Of a DNA stretch of 64,000 bases, positions 27,068 to 36,746 are shown piece after piece; within the stretch, counting starts at the first letter, position 1, and each line of letters starts with the position of its first letter. Made by a program: the position numbers and the translations under genes. The stretch comes from Fidelibacterota bacterium (GTDB lineage Bacteria; Fidelibacterota; Marinisomatia; Marinisomatales; TCS55), in NCBI GenBank assembly GCA_029936965.1, contig JAPYRG010000008.1, positions 1 to 64,000 on the forward strand. Direction: 5' to 3'. A model generated the notes under the pieces. It saw only the letters and a program-made list of their open reading frames with translations. It ran no database searches and was not told the DNA's origin.

Positions 27068-29539
27068 ATGTACAATAAATACATACTGAATTTAATGATT
27101 TTTGTTTCTTTATCTGCGCAACAAGTAGATATTGATAATATTAGGCCGATTGCGAACATTGATCTAGGAACATGCAATGATGTATGGGGCTATACCGATC
27201 CAAATGGTCATGATTTTGCATTGGTAGGGCACCGTTCAGGTACATATATTTATGATGTATCAACTAATCCTCATAACCCTATTGAAGTAGGCTTTATCGC
27301 AGGAGAAACATCTACCTGGCGAGACTTAAAAACTCATGGATATTATTGTTATGTTACGAATGAGACCGGTGGTGGAATAGATATTATTTCCCTTGAAGAT
27401 CCTTTTAATCCTTACAAAGTTGGCTCTCATACATCTTCTACAAATACAGCTCATAATTTATTTATTGCTGATGGATATGCATATCTAGTTGGCAGTGGTG
27501 GTGGTAATGCGGGAACAAGTCCTTGGCAAGGTGCTATCATTTTAGATTTATATGACCCAGAAAATCCTTTAGAAGTAGGTAGATGGGAAGAAACATATCT
27601 TCATGATATATATGTAAAAAATGATACGGCCTATGGTTGTGATATATATAATGGTAGTTTATTTATCATTGATGTTTCTGATAAAAGTAACCCTACAACG
27701 ATGGTAGAGCATAATTATAGTAATTATGGTTGTCATGCAGTATGGTTAACAGATGATTCAAAATATGCTGTAACTGCGGATGAAGAATCAGGTGGATATG
27801 TATATATTTTTGATATTCAGGATTTTGATAATATTAATCTACTTGCAACTTGGTACCCAGACACACCAGAAGTGCAGAATAAAAGTGTACACAATGTTTT
27901 TATTAAAGATAGTTTATTATACGTATCCTATTATGTGTATGGTACCCGTATTGTGGATATATCAGATCCTTATAATCCAACCGAAGTAGGATATTATGAT
28001 TGGTATCCTGGTCAAAATGGACTCTATAATGGAAATTGGGGAACTTATCCATTCACAAACAATGGCCTGATTTATTCTTCTGATTATACAGGTAATGGAT
28101 TTTTTATCATGAGTTATCCATTTATGGGTGAAATCGAATTTGAAGAGATAAATGATACGGAAAATAATATCGATCCTATAAGTTTTAATGTAAGTATTGA
28201 TGAAAGCCCCGATTATAGTGTTGACTATTCAAGTTTGAAGCTTTATTGGGGAGTTGATGGAATTATAACAGATTCAACTTTGCTGACGGAGTCTGGGAAT
28301 AGTTATGTAGGGAGTCTTATTCCTTTGGGAGAAAATGGAATAATGCACTATTATGTTGCATTCAACACCCAAAATGGTGAACGCGTTACCAAACCATATG
28401 GAGCTCCATATTCATCATATAAATTCAATATAGGAATCGATGATGTCCTACCTGATGTTGAATTAATCACAGATATAGAAGACCAGTTTTATCCATCGGG
28501 TTCTTTTAATATTTATATTAATGCATTTGATAATATTGGAATAAGTATGGTAGAGATATTTTGGCAAGCAGGAAACAGTGAAATACAATCTACAGTTTGT
28601 TCAGAAATATACAGCCCAAATCTTGGACTGGTTTATGCAGGATTAATTTCATACAACGATATAAATCCAGGAATAGAAATACGGTATTGGGCAGTTGCAA
28701 CAGATGCGTCTTCACAATCAAATCAGTCTGTATCTAATGAAAAACAATTTCACATTTCTGATCACTATGCTTTAGGTAATTTTGAGGATGAGGCAATGAT
28801 AGATCGCTGGGATCTAGGGGATTGGGGACGGCAATATGTTAATCATACAATAAAATGGGCCATAAATGATAGCCCATATGGATTATACTCTCCAAATGCA
28901 TATAACGCATGTTACCTAATAGAACCATTTGATTTAACTTATTTTAATAAAGCTTATATAAAATTTAATTCAGGAGAATTATTAAGACCTGGAGATTATG
29001 GATATGTTCAAGTTAAAAGAGGAAATAATCCTAACTGGACAAATATTTTAACTGTTAGCTCATGGAATAACCAAGAAATATTTGAAAGATATATAAACTT
29101 GAACTCCTATATGAATGAAGATGAATTATATCTTAGACTATTAATGACTTCAGATTTAGAAGATGAAAGTCAAGGTTGGTATGTTGATGATATTATCTTG
29201 GTTTTAAACCAAGACATGCCGCCAAATGTAAATACAGATTCTTATATAAATAGTATTCCAAATCAACTGGCGCTAAAACCAAGTTACCCTAACCCATTTA
29301 ACCCTAAAACAAAAATTTCATTTAGTCTTCCTAATTTGTCTAATGTAACTATACAAATAGTTGATATTAATGGACGGGGAATATCCAATCTTTTGAATAA
29401 TACTTTCGATCCTGGTAATCATACTATTAGTTGGAATGGAACAAATGATAGTGGTGTTAATATGAGCTCAGGGATATATTTTATTATTCTTAATGTTGAC
29501 GGGACTATCTTAAGTCAGAAACTATCTTTGATTAGATAA
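27068..29539 (+). CDS. Secreted choice-of-anchor-B / LVIVD propeller protein with type IX sorting domain
   Basis: A signal peptide (about 1-18) is followed by a choice-of-anchor-B propeller (about 22-355). Its repeated units include YDVSTNPHNPIEVGFI, ISLEDPFNPYKVG, LDLYDPENPLEVGRW and VDISDPYNPTEVGYY, each with the D-x-x-N/D-P-x-x-V-G signature. Beta-sandwich regions follow, and then a C-terminal sorting domain (SYPNPFNPKTKISFSLP ... GIYFII). No enzyme motif is visible. The 3' end overlaps the minus-strand gene at 29522 by 18 bases. Confidence 0.85.
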   Translation: MYNKYILNLMIFVSLSAQQVDIDNIRPIANIDLGTCNDVWGYTDPNGHDFALVGHRSGTYIYDVSTNPHNPIEVGFIAGETSTWRDLKTHGYYCYVTNETGGGIDIISLEDPFNPYKVGSHTSSTNTAHNLFIADGYAYLVGSGGGNAGTSPWQGAIILDLYDPENPLEVGRWEETYLHDIYVKNDTAYGCDIYNGSLFIIDVSDKSNPTTMVEHNYSNYGCHAVWLTDDSKYAVTADEESGGYVYIFDIQDFDNINLLATWYPDTPEVQNKSVHNVFIKDSLLYVSYYVYGTRIVDISDPYNPTEVGYYDWYPGQNGLYNGNWGTYPFTNNGLIYSSDYTGNGFFIMSYPFMGEIEFEEINDTENNIDPISFNVSIDESPDYSVDYSSLKLYWGVDGIITDSTLLTESGNSYVGSLIPLGENGIMHYYVAFNTQNGERVTKPYGAPYSSYKFNIGIDDVLPDVELITDIEDQFYPSGSFNIYINAFDNIGISMVEIFWQAGNSEIQSTVCSEIYSPNLGLVYAGLISYNDINPGIEIRYWAVATDASSQSNQSVSNEKQFHISDHYALGNFEDEAMIDRWDLGDWGRQYVNHTIKWAINDSPYGLYSPNAYNACYLIEPFDLTYFNKAYIKFNSGELLRPGDYGYVQVKRGNNPNWTNILTVSSWNNQEIFERYINLNSYMNEDELYLRLLMTSDLEDESQGWYVDDIILVLNQDMPPNVNTDSYINSIPNQLALKPSYPNPFNPKTKISFSLPNLSNVTIQIVDINGRGISNLLNNTFDPGNHTISWNGTNDSGVNMSSGIYFIILNVDGTILSQKLSLIR

Positions 29540-29833
29540 TTGAGCATCAATTTGTCCTTTGATTCCTTTCTCAATGGAATCAAGTAAGGTGTTCATAACT
29601 GTATCGCTTTCAATTTTGTTGATTATAGTTAGAACAAAAATAGGAAACTCTTCACGTTGTAATAACGGTTCAATTATTTCAAATGGATCTTCTTCATCCA
29701 ATATATCATCAATTGTTATACCTGAATCTAATTTTTGATGTATATATTGCTGTAAAGAAAGAATATAGTCCTTAATCTCTCTACGAGAGAGAGTTAGAAT
29801 ATCCTCAAAGTCATATTTCCTAATATTATTCAT
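29522..29833 (-). CDS. Hypothetical 103-aa acidic helical protein
   Basis: I do not recognise this protein. It has no signal peptide or membrane segment. It is rich in Ile, Leu, Asp and Glu and predicted helical, with LSLQQYIHQKLDSGITIDDI followed by an acidic patch and a C-terminal helical region. It is the only open frame in 29540-29833 and its composition resembles its neighbours, so it is probably real. Its last 18 bases overlap the end of the convergent propeller gene. No neighbour on the same strand helps with function. Confidence 0.55.
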   Translation of the reverse strand: MNNIRKYDFEDILTLSRREIKDYILSLQQYIHQKLDSGITIDDILDEEDPFEIIEPLLQREEFPIFVLTIINKIESDTVMNTLLDSIEKGIKGQIDAQLSNQR

Positions 29834-29901
29834 ATTGAAACTTACTTAATTAATCATTGAATAGGGAATAGGCAAACGGTAATTTTGTTAAAGGATTATT
29901 A

Positions 29902-31503
29902 ATGATAATTTTCCGTTCCACTACCATTTTAACTTGTATATTAACTTTATGCTTATGCAATGCTCAGGATGAGCGCTCAATGCAAGGTGCTTTTGGGGCA
30001 GTAACTATAGATGGTAAAGTTTGGAATCAGATAGCTCTTAGGCCAATTGTTCCATTAGGTAAATTTGCAGTTGCGCTTGATCTTGTATTTTATTTTGACC
30101 AAAATGGTAATGTTCATCAAGATGAATGGGACTTCTCGAGCCCAAAAAACACAAAAAATACGATCATTGATAAAATTTATTATATACGGTATGGGCTAAA
30201 GAATGATCCTTTGTATTTTAAAATTGGTTCCTTAGATCGTGTTGATTTAGGGTATGGGATTTTAGTTAATTCGTATTCAAATGCTATTCAATATCCCCAA
30301 GTACGAAAAGTTGGATTAGATTATAAGGTTAGAACGAAATTGGGCACAATAGAAGGATTTGTTAATGATTTTAAGGAAAATATTGGACTAACTGGATTAA
30401 GAGTAAAATCTCCTCTTATTAGCTCATTGCCCTTTGCAATTTCAATTGTAATTGATCGGAATCAGTATTTAGGCTTACGTGATGGTGATAGCGATGGTGT
30501 GCCAGATATTGTTGATGCGTTTCCTGCTAATTCAGATTTTTCAATGGACTCTGATAATGACGGTTTAGCTGACTTAGACCCAAATGAATTGGATAGGGAT
30601 GGTGATGGGTATTTAGACGCTGGCAATTTAGAAGATATTCATGCATGGTGGGATAATTTAGGTAATACAGTTGGTGTAGACTTTAGTAATGAATCGTACT
30701 ATGATTCGTTACCAGATGGCAGTATAGAATTAAACTCAGATCCTTTAAATATAAATAAAAACCCAGATCCAGTTGGCGCGATTGCAGTAGATTTTGGATA
30801 TCCCTTAATCACTCAAGAAAAATTATCTGTTAATATATATTCTCAAGCTGCAAAGATGTTTGGTAAAACTAAACTTAGGCAAGAAGAATTACCACTAGGC
30901 ACTGGTTTAGTTCCTATTGGGGTATCAACTGTTTTTGGTCCTGCTAAACTAAATATTGAATATAGAATGATACCCAAAGGTCAATTTGAGTTTGGTTATT
31001 GGAATAGGTCCTATCAAATTGAAAGAGCATCTTTTTCTACAGTTGATAGTTTAGGAATGCAAGTTATAACGAAGGAAAGCCGTTTAGGTCGTTATGGAAG
31101 ACAAAATGGTTATTATGCAAGCCTAAACCTAAGATTAGGGAGCTTGCTTCAAGCAGGAGCAGCATACCAAGATCTTACAGGAGAGATCTGGAACAATACA
31201 ATTGATGATTTTGAAGAAAATAAGAATAAGAATTTTGTTGCTTCTCTTAGTTTAACAAAGTCCATAAGTAAAATCAAATATGCGCGCTGGTTTTATCAAC
31301 AACAAAATGTTCCAAACCCTTTTAAGTTTGAACCGTCAGAAAGTACACTTATGGGCTATCGTATTGGAGTAGATCTTGGATCGGGAATGATATTAAATTA
31401 TTCATTTCAAAGAACATATAGAGATTTAAATGGAGATGGAAAAGTTGATGGGCCAGATGAGATGATAAATATTACTACAATAGAAACCAGTTTTAATTTA
31501 TAA
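29902..31503 (+). CDS. Predicted outer-membrane beta-barrel with a calcium-binding (thrombospondin-3-like) insert
   Basis: A signal peptide (about 1-21, CLCNAQ) is followed by barrel-like strands: KIYYIRYGLKNDPLYFKIGS, SLPFAISIVID, later GYYASLNLRLGSLLQAGAAY and MILNYSFQRTYRD. Between strands, residues about 192-245 hold three Asp-rich calcium loops (DGDSDGVPD starting at 194, DSDNDGLADLD, DRDGDGYLDAG) like thrombospondin type 3 repeats. The C-terminal strand ends TTIETSFNL with a final hydrophobic residue, as in outer-membrane proteins. The substrate is unknown. It sits five bases upstream of alaS, but a functional link is not implied. Confidence 0.75.
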   Translation: MIIFRSTTILTCILTLCLCNAQDERSMQGAFGAVTIDGKVWNQIALRPIVPLGKFAVALDLVFYFDQNGNVHQDEWDFSSPKNTKNTIIDKIYYIRYGLKNDPLYFKIGSLDRVDLGYGILVNSYSNAIQYPQVRKVGLDYKVRTKLGTIEGFVNDFKENIGLTGLRVKSPLISSLPFAISIVIDRNQYLGLRDGDSDGVPDIVDAFPANSDFSMDSDNDGLADLDPNELDRDGDGYLDAGNLEDIHAWWDNLGNTVGVDFSNESYYDSLPDGSIELNSDPLNINKNPDPVGAIAVDFGYPLITQEKLSVNIYSQAAKMFGKTKLRQEELPLGTGLVPIGVSTVFGPAKLNIEYRMIPKGQFEFGYWNRSYQIERASFSTVDSLGMQVITKESRLGRYGRQNGYYASLNLRLGSLLQAGAAYQDLTGEIWNNTIDDFEENKNKNFVASLSLTKSISKIKYARWFYQQQNVPNPFKFEPSESTLMGYRIGVDLGSGMILNYSFQRTYRDLNGDGKVDGPDEMINITTIETSFNL

Positions 31504-31508
31504 AGATT

Positions 31509-34103
31509 ATGAATGCAAAAAAAATAAGAAATGACTTTATAAAATTCTTTCAAGATAGAGATCATCGTTTTATAAGAAGTTCCTCTGTAGTTCCATTTGA
31601 TGATCGGACTCTGTTATTCACAAATGCAGGTATGAATCAATTTAAGCCTATCTTTCTTGGGACAAATAAAGCGGATTATCAACGAGCAGTTAATACTCAA
31701 AAATGTATTCGAGTTAGCGGTAAACATAATGATCTTGAAGAGGTTGGCATCGATGTATTTCACCATACCTTTTTTGAAATGCTTGGTAACTGGTCTTTTG
31801 GTGATTACTATAAGAAAGATGCTATTAAATGGTCATGGGAGCTATTTACAGAGCTTTGGGGTTTTGATAAATCAAGACTATGGGTAACAGTTCACAAGGA
31901 CGATGATGAAGCGCATAATCTTTGGTTGGAACAAACAGATATTAAAAAAGATAGAGTAATACGTTTTGGAGATAAAGAAAATTTTTGGGAAATGGGAGAC
32001 ACTGGTCCTTGCGGTCCTTGCTCAGAGGTTCATTACTATGTTGGAGAAGAAGTAGAGGATCAGGATCCAAATGGTGTAAATAATACAGATGAATATTGGG
32101 AATTATGGAACCTTGTGTTCATTCAATATGATCGTCAAGGCGATGGTACATTAATTGATTTACCAGAAAAACATATTGATACTGGGGCTGGGCTTGAAAG
32201 GATTGTTACAGTATTGCAAGATAAAAGATCAAATTATGAAACAGATTTATTTCAGCCAATTATTAAAGGTATTGAAGCTATTACTGGATCAAAATATAGT
32301 AAGGATAAAGTCCCTCACCACGTTATTGCTGACCATATTCGCATGTTGAGTTTTGCAATTGCTGATGGAGCTATGCCTTCAAATGAAGGAAGGGGATACG
32401 TAATAAGACGTATACTTCGTCGTGCTGCTAGGTTTGGTAGGATGCTAGGTAAAAAAGATCCTTTTTTATATAAACTTGTTGATCATGTTATAGAAGTTAT
32501 GGGTGAGAGTTTTCCAGAATTAGTAGATAAAAAAATACATATTGAAAAGGTGATCGAATCAGAAGAAAACGCATTTAATAGCACGTTAGAGCGAGGTTTA
32601 ATTCATTTTGAAAAATATATAAGCAAACATAATGGAGATATTATTCCTGGAGAAGAAGCTTTTAAATTATATGATACCTATGGATTTCCATTAGACCTAA
32701 CGCAGCTTATGGCTCGAGATAAAGGATTAGAAGTAGATGAAATAGGGTTCCATAAAAATATGAAAAAACAGAGAGAACGAGCTAAAGCTTCTGGAAATTT
32801 TAAACAAGTTCCTGCGGATTTATCTTGGGTGGTTATTTCAGATAGAGAAGATTCGACGTTTCTTGGCTATGAACAAATTGAATCACAATCTTCTATATGT
32901 AAATATGCTAAAACAGATGATTACACTATTCTAGTCCTAGATCAAACCCCCTTTTATGCAGAATCTGGTGGCCAGATTGGTGATACAGGTATAATTAAAG
33001 TAGGTGATGATAATATGATCGTTTTAGACTGTCAAAAAAATGGGCAAGAAATTCATCATATATGCTCAGGTAACTTTAATAATGATATTTTATCAGACCC
33101 AGTTTCTTGTAAGATAGATTATGATCGCAGACAAAGAATTAGAAAAAATCATACTGCAACACACCTCCTACATGCAGCATTGAAAAAAACATTAGGAGAG
33201 CATGTTCATCAAGCTGGCTCATTAGTGCATCCTAAATATCTGCGTTTTGATTTAACTCATTCAGAAAAAATATCTATTGATGAAGTATTAGAAATTGAAA
33301 GCCTAGTGAATTATGAAATACAGAAAAATATTGCATTAGATATTTCAATCAAAGATTTTGATGTTGCAAAATCAGAAGGTGCAGAAGCATTATTTGGAGA
33401 GAAATATGGAGATGAAGTTCGTGTTATATCCATTGGTAAATTTTCAATGGAATTATGTGCAGGAACTCATGTAAGTAGAACTGGCGATATTGGTTTGCTT
33501 AAAGTGATTGAAGAATCGAGCCTTGCTGCAGGGGTGAGAAGAATTGTAGCGCTTACTGGTCCCGAAGCAATAAGCTATATACAGAAAAATGCAAATATTA
33601 TTCATGAATTACAGGGTATTTTAGGTACAAAGGCAGATGAAATTAGCTCTAGAGTGATCAATTTGATTGATGAAAGAAAAGAGTTAGAGAAGAAATTAAA
33701 ACACAAGAAAAATAACTCTACTTTTAGCGCAAATACATTGATGGAAATGGTTGTAAAAATTAATGATTTTAATATTTTGGTTTCTGAGGTTGAATCTGAA
33801 TCATTGGATGAATTAAAAGGTTTCGGAGATAAAATATTAAATGTATTAGGAAGTGGTGTGGGTATTCTTGGTAGCGATAATGGCGATAAGCATTCTGTAG
33901 TAATTGTCGTAACAGATGATATAATAAAAAGAGGGATTAATGCGGGAGATTTAGCCAAAATTATAGGAAAAGAAATGGGCGGCGGCGGCGGCGGAAAACC
34001 TAGTTTAGCCACTGCAGGTGGAAAAGACTCCAAGTCTTATGCGATGGCAATGAAAAAAAGTATTGATTTAATTAAATCTGAATTAAAAAAAGTTGAGGAT
34101 TAG
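31509..34103 (+). CDS. alaS: Alanyl-tRNA synthetase
   Basis: It charges tRNA-Ala and edits mischarged Ser/Gly. The class II catalytic core is at the N-terminus (RDHRFIRSSSVVPFDDRTLL, FTNAGMNQFKPIFLG). The tRNA-recognition region includes GRGYVIRRILRRAARFGR. The editing domain has zinc-type ligands H548, H552, C650 and H654 (HTATHLLHA and CAGTHV). The C-terminal DHHA1 region carries the Gly-rich GGGGGGKPSLATAGG loop. At 864 aa it is near the usual bacterial length, with all expected domains. It is followed one base later by a PPC-domain gene. Confidence 0.97.
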   Translation: MNAKKIRNDFIKFFQDRDHRFIRSSSVVPFDDRTLLFTNAGMNQFKPIFLGTNKADYQRAVNTQKCIRVSGKHNDLEEVGIDVFHHTFFEMLGNWSFGDYYKKDAIKWSWELFTELWGFDKSRLWVTVHKDDDEAHNLWLEQTDIKKDRVIRFGDKENFWEMGDTGPCGPCSEVHYYVGEEVEDQDPNGVNNTDEYWELWNLVFIQYDRQGDGTLIDLPEKHIDTGAGLERIVTVLQDKRSNYETDLFQPIIKGIEAITGSKYSKDKVPHHVIADHIRMLSFAIADGAMPSNEGRGYVIRRILRRAARFGRMLGKKDPFLYKLVDHVIEVMGESFPELVDKKIHIEKVIESEENAFNSTLERGLIHFEKYISKHNGDIIPGEEAFKLYDTYGFPLDLTQLMARDKGLEVDEIGFHKNMKKQRERAKASGNFKQVPADLSWVVISDREDSTFLGYEQIESQSSICKYAKTDDYTILVLDQTPFYAESGGQIGDTGIIKVGDDNMIVLDCQKNGQEIHHICSGNFNNDILSDPVSCKIDYDRRQRIRKNHTATHLLHAALKKTLGEHVHQAGSLVHPKYLRFDLTHSEKISIDEVLEIESLVNYEIQKNIALDISIKDFDVAKSEGAEALFGEKYGDEVRVISIGKFSMELCAGTHVSRTGDIGLLKVIEESSLAAGVRRIVALTGPEAISYIQKNANIIHELQGILGTKADEISSRVINLIDERKELEKKLKHKKNNSTFSANTLMEMVVKINDFNILVSEVESESLDELKGFGDKILNVLGSGVGILGSDNGDKHSVVIVVTDDIIKRGINAGDLAKIIGKEMGGGGGGKPSLATAGGKDSKSYAMAMKKSIDLIKSELKKVED

Positions 34104-34104
34104 T

Positions 34105-34530
34105 GTGCAGTTTGAACGAGATAATGATACGTATATTATTTATTTAGAAAAAGATGATCGCATTATGCATAGCTTAACTCAATTCTGTAAGGATCGTAAA
34201 ATTAATAATGGAAAAATTTCTGGTATTGGAGCGATTAAAGAAATTGAGTTAGGAGCTTATGATTTAAATCATAAGAAATATATTTCTCATTATTTTGAAG
34301 ATATTTGGGAGCTGACTTCATTTCAAGGTAATGTTCAGTTAAAAGATGGTGATCCTTTTATTCATGCCCATATAAATATTAGCAATCATGATTTAGACCC
34401 TAAGGGAGGGCACTTATTTGAAGCAACAGTAGCAGTAGTTGGTGAGTTTGTTTTGAATAAAATTAATACAATGGGAAAAAGGGTTCTAAATCCAGATATT
34501 GGTTTAGCCTGTATGGTATTAGATAAATAG
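34105..34530 (+). CDS. PPC-domain (DUF296) DNA-binding-type protein
   Basis: The 141-residue protein is a single PPC/DUF296 domain. Hallmarks are GKISGIGAIKEIELGAYD near the N-terminus and the conserved F-I-H-A-H-I-N segment followed by GGHLFEATVAVVGE. In plants the domain accompanies AT-hooks; bacterial stand-alone forms are trimers with a metal-like His cluster and an unclear role. I chose the GTG at 34105, just after the alaS stop, since the alternative TTG at 34093 would add four residues inside alaS. It is likely cotranscribed with alaS and ridA. Confidence 0.82.
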   Translation: MQFERDNDTYIIYLEKDDRIMHSLTQFCKDRKINNGKISGIGAIKEIELGAYDLNHKKYISHYFEDIWELTSFQGNVQLKDGDPFIHAHINISNHDLDPKGGHLFEATVAVVGEFVLNKINTMGKRVLNPDIGLACMVLDK

Positions 34531-34538
34531 GGAAATAT

Positions 34539-34919
34539 ATGAAAAATCAAATCATTAACACTTCCAAGGCACCTCAGCCGATCGGTGCATACAACCAGGC
34601 AATTATAAGTAATGGTTTTGTGTTTACTGCTGGTCAGGTACCAATCGACCCAGATACTGGAAATTTGATCGAAGGAAATTTTAAAGAACGTGTAAGAAGA
34701 GTTCTGATGAACTTAAAATCAATATTGGAAGAAGCGGGGACCGATCTATCTAATGTAGCAAAGTTTACGGTCTTTCTTACTGATATATCAAACTATACTG
34801 AAGTTAATGAAGTCTTTAATGAATTTATTAGAGATGAGGCGCCTGCCCGTTCTTTAATCGAAGTTTCTTCATTGCCTGCAGGCGCAGATATAGAGATTGA
34901 TTGTATAGCAGCATTTTGA
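34539..34919 (+). CDS. ridA: RidA family reactive enamine/imine deaminase
   Basis: The 126-aa trimeric enzyme hydrolyses reactive enamine/imine intermediates released by PLP enzymes. Family features are SKAPQPIGAYNQAI near the N-terminus, FTAGQVPIDPDTG, and the C-terminal PARSLIEVSSLP with the conserved substrate-carboxylate Arg. Its ending DIEIDCIAAF is typical. All key residues are kept. Its place ahead of an amino-acid transporter and within range of hutH suggests an amino-acid-metabolism setting, but RidA is a general housekeeping protein. Confidence 0.93.
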   Translation: MKNQIINTSKAPQPIGAYNQAIISNGFVFTAGQVPIDPDTGNLIEGNFKERVRRVLMNLKSILEEAGTDLSNVAKFTVFLTDISNYTEVNEVFNEFIRDEAPARSLIEVSSLPAGADIEIDCIAAF

Positions 34920-35365
34920 TAGTTTTATTTTTTAGATCGCTATTTATAATTAGTTGTTTTTTATCATTATTGTTCAGTCAGACTCAACGTGATAGTTTAT
35001 CAATCTATAAATCACCAAAAAAGGCAGCATTATCTGCTTTAGCGTTTCCTGGAGGAGGCCAGTTATATAACGGAAAAAAATTGAAGGCAAGTCTAATTAT
35101 GTCTATGGAGTTATATTCAATATTAAACTGGCATACTAATTCAGATCTTTACCATAATTATGATGAACAAAATAATTCAAAATACCCTTTTCCTAAACAT
35201 CGATATTTAGAAAAACGAAACAAATATGTTTGGTGGATAGGTTTTATATATATTTATGGGTTGATAGATGCGGTAGTAGATGCACATTTATATCCATTTG
35301 AAAATATTATGGGTGAAGATATATATTTAGATAAATCATCCATAAAAAAGAAAGAAAATAAATGA
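34916..35365 (+). CDS. DUF5683-type membrane protein
   Basis: The short protein has an N-terminal signal-anchor and the motif KAALSALAFPGGGQLYNGK (positions depend on the start), the hallmark of DUF5683-type envelope proteins common in the Bacteroidetes-related lineages. An aromatic-rich hydrophobic segment (WWIGFIYIYGLIDAVVDAHL) follows, then a Lys-rich tail. There is no ATG start. I use the TTG at 34916, whose TTGA overlaps the ridA stop; the TTG at 34901 is an alternative that overlaps ridA by 19 bases. It ends with an ATGA overlap onto the transporter gene. The function is unknown. Confidence 0.72.
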   Translation: MIVLFFRSLFIISCFLSLLFSQTQRDSLSIYKSPKKAALSALAFPGGGQLYNGKKLKASLIMSMELYSILNWHTNSDLYHNYDEQNNSKYPFPKHRYLEKRNKYVWWIGFIYIYGLIDAVVDAHLYPFENIMGEDIYLDKSSIKKKENK

Positions 35366-36738
35366 ACACTCCTAGAGAAAAGTGGGGATCAAAATTAGGG
35401 TTTATTTTAGCTGCTTCTGGATCAGCGGTTGGCATAGGTAATATATGGAAATATCCACATATGGCTGGACAAAATGGAGGTGCAGCATTTACGTTAATAT
35501 ATCTTATATGCATCTTTGTTGTTGGCCTCGCCATCGTTATCGGGGAATTTGCTTTAGGCAGGAAAACACAGTTAAGTCCCGTTGGTGCTTATTTGACTGT
35601 GGCGCCCAAATCTTTATGGAAATGGGTTGGCTTCCTAGGAGTTGCATCAGCGTATGTAATATTATCTTTTTATGGAGTTGTGGGCGGTTGGATAATGAAT
35701 TATGCCTATCTTTCTATGAAAGGTGATTTCTATTTGCTTTCAGGTAACCCAGAAGCTTCTAGTCAGTTATTTAATTCCTTCATTACAAGTACATGGTCAC
35801 CTCTTTTTTGGCAACTATTATTTATGTTTATTTGTATATATGTAATTGTTAATGGAGTAAAGGGGGGTATTGAAAAATGGTCAAAGATCATGATGCCTAC
35901 TATCATCATCATCCTTGTAGTCTTAGCAATAAGAGGTTTATCTCTTCCAAATGGATTAACTGGATTAACTTTTTTGTTTAAACCCAAATTTGAAGATCTT
36001 TCTGCAACGGCAATCGTTTTAGCTCTTGGGCATTCTTTTTTCACCCTTAGTCTCGGTATGGGTACTATGATAACATATGGCAGTTATTTGAAAAAGAATG
36101 AAAACCTTCTAAGCTCTGCATTATGGGTAATTGGATTAGATACTGTAATAGCTCTAATTGCTGGTGTTGCAATTTTCTCAACTGTTTTTGCTTTAGGCGC
36201 TGATCCGGCTGAAGGCGCAGGGCTTATTTTTGTTGTTCTGCCTTCAGTATTTCCTGAAATGCCAGGGGGACAGATTTGGGGTACATTATTTTTCTTAATT
36301 TTATTTATGGCTGCATTAACATCAGCAATTTCAATTTTGGAAGTTGTTACAGCTTATTTTATTGATCAAAAAGGGTGGAGTCGTTCCCGAGCAACCATAA
36401 TTTTTGGTGGAACTATTACTCTTGTTGGTGTTTTTTGTTCTTTATCATTAGGAGATAATCTGAATATTACTTGGTTTCTAGGTATGTCATTCTTTGATTT
36501 TATGGATTATTTATCTTCAAAGTACATGTTACCTATTGGAGGGATGTTAATGGCAATATTTATATTAAAAACTTGGACTGTTGATGAATTTTTACGTGAA
36601 GTCCATGTAGGTATGAACTCTGAAAAGATATCTTCTCAATTGGTTACTATCCTTTTAAGTATTGGTGCTTTAGTAATAGCATTTATTATTTTAAATGAGG
36701 TTGTTGAAAAACTCTTTGGGTTACCGATTATAGGTTAA
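35362..36738 (+). CDS. Neurotransmitter:sodium symporter (NSS/SNF) family transporter
   Basis: This sodium-coupled transporter, LeuT/MhsT-like, typically carries amino acids. The N-terminus has the signature KWGSKLGFILAASGSAVGIG followed by NIWKYPHMAGQNGGAAF, which contains the unwound TM1 substrate/sodium site (G-S-A-V-G-I-G-N-I-W). About 11-12 hydrophobic helices follow, including LGHSFFTLSLGMGTMITYGS (TM6-type region). At 458 aa it is normal for bacterial 11-12-TM members. The substrate cannot be read from sequence; a hydrophobic amino acid is the usual case. It may be cotranscribed with ridA upstream. Confidence 0.93.
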   Translation: MNTPREKWGSKLGFILAASGSAVGIGNIWKYPHMAGQNGGAAFTLIYLICIFVVGLAIVIGEFALGRKTQLSPVGAYLTVAPKSLWKWVGFLGVASAYVILSFYGVVGGWIMNYAYLSMKGDFYLLSGNPEASSQLFNSFITSTWSPLFWQLLFMFICIYVIVNGVKGGIEKWSKIMMPTIIIILVVLAIRGLSLPNGLTGLTFLFKPKFEDLSATAIVLALGHSFFTLSLGMGTMITYGSYLKKNENLLSSALWVIGLDTVIALIAGVAIFSTVFALGADPAEGAGLIFVVLPSVFPEMPGGQIWGTLFFLILFMAALTSAISILEVVTAYFIDQKGWSRSRATIIFGGTITLVGVFCSLSLGDNLNITWFLGMSFFDFMDYLSSKYMLPIGGMLMAIFILKTWTVDEFLREVHVGMNSEKISSQLVTILLSIGALVIAFIILNEVVEKLFGLPIIG

Positions 36739-36746
36739 AATCGTCT

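Noticed and set aside
33602-34033. Long minus-strand open frame opposite alaS (143 codons)
   Set aside because: It is antisense to the conserved C-terminal part of alaS, its Pro/Ser/Leu-rich composition mirrors the alaS codons, and it has no start context or neighbours.
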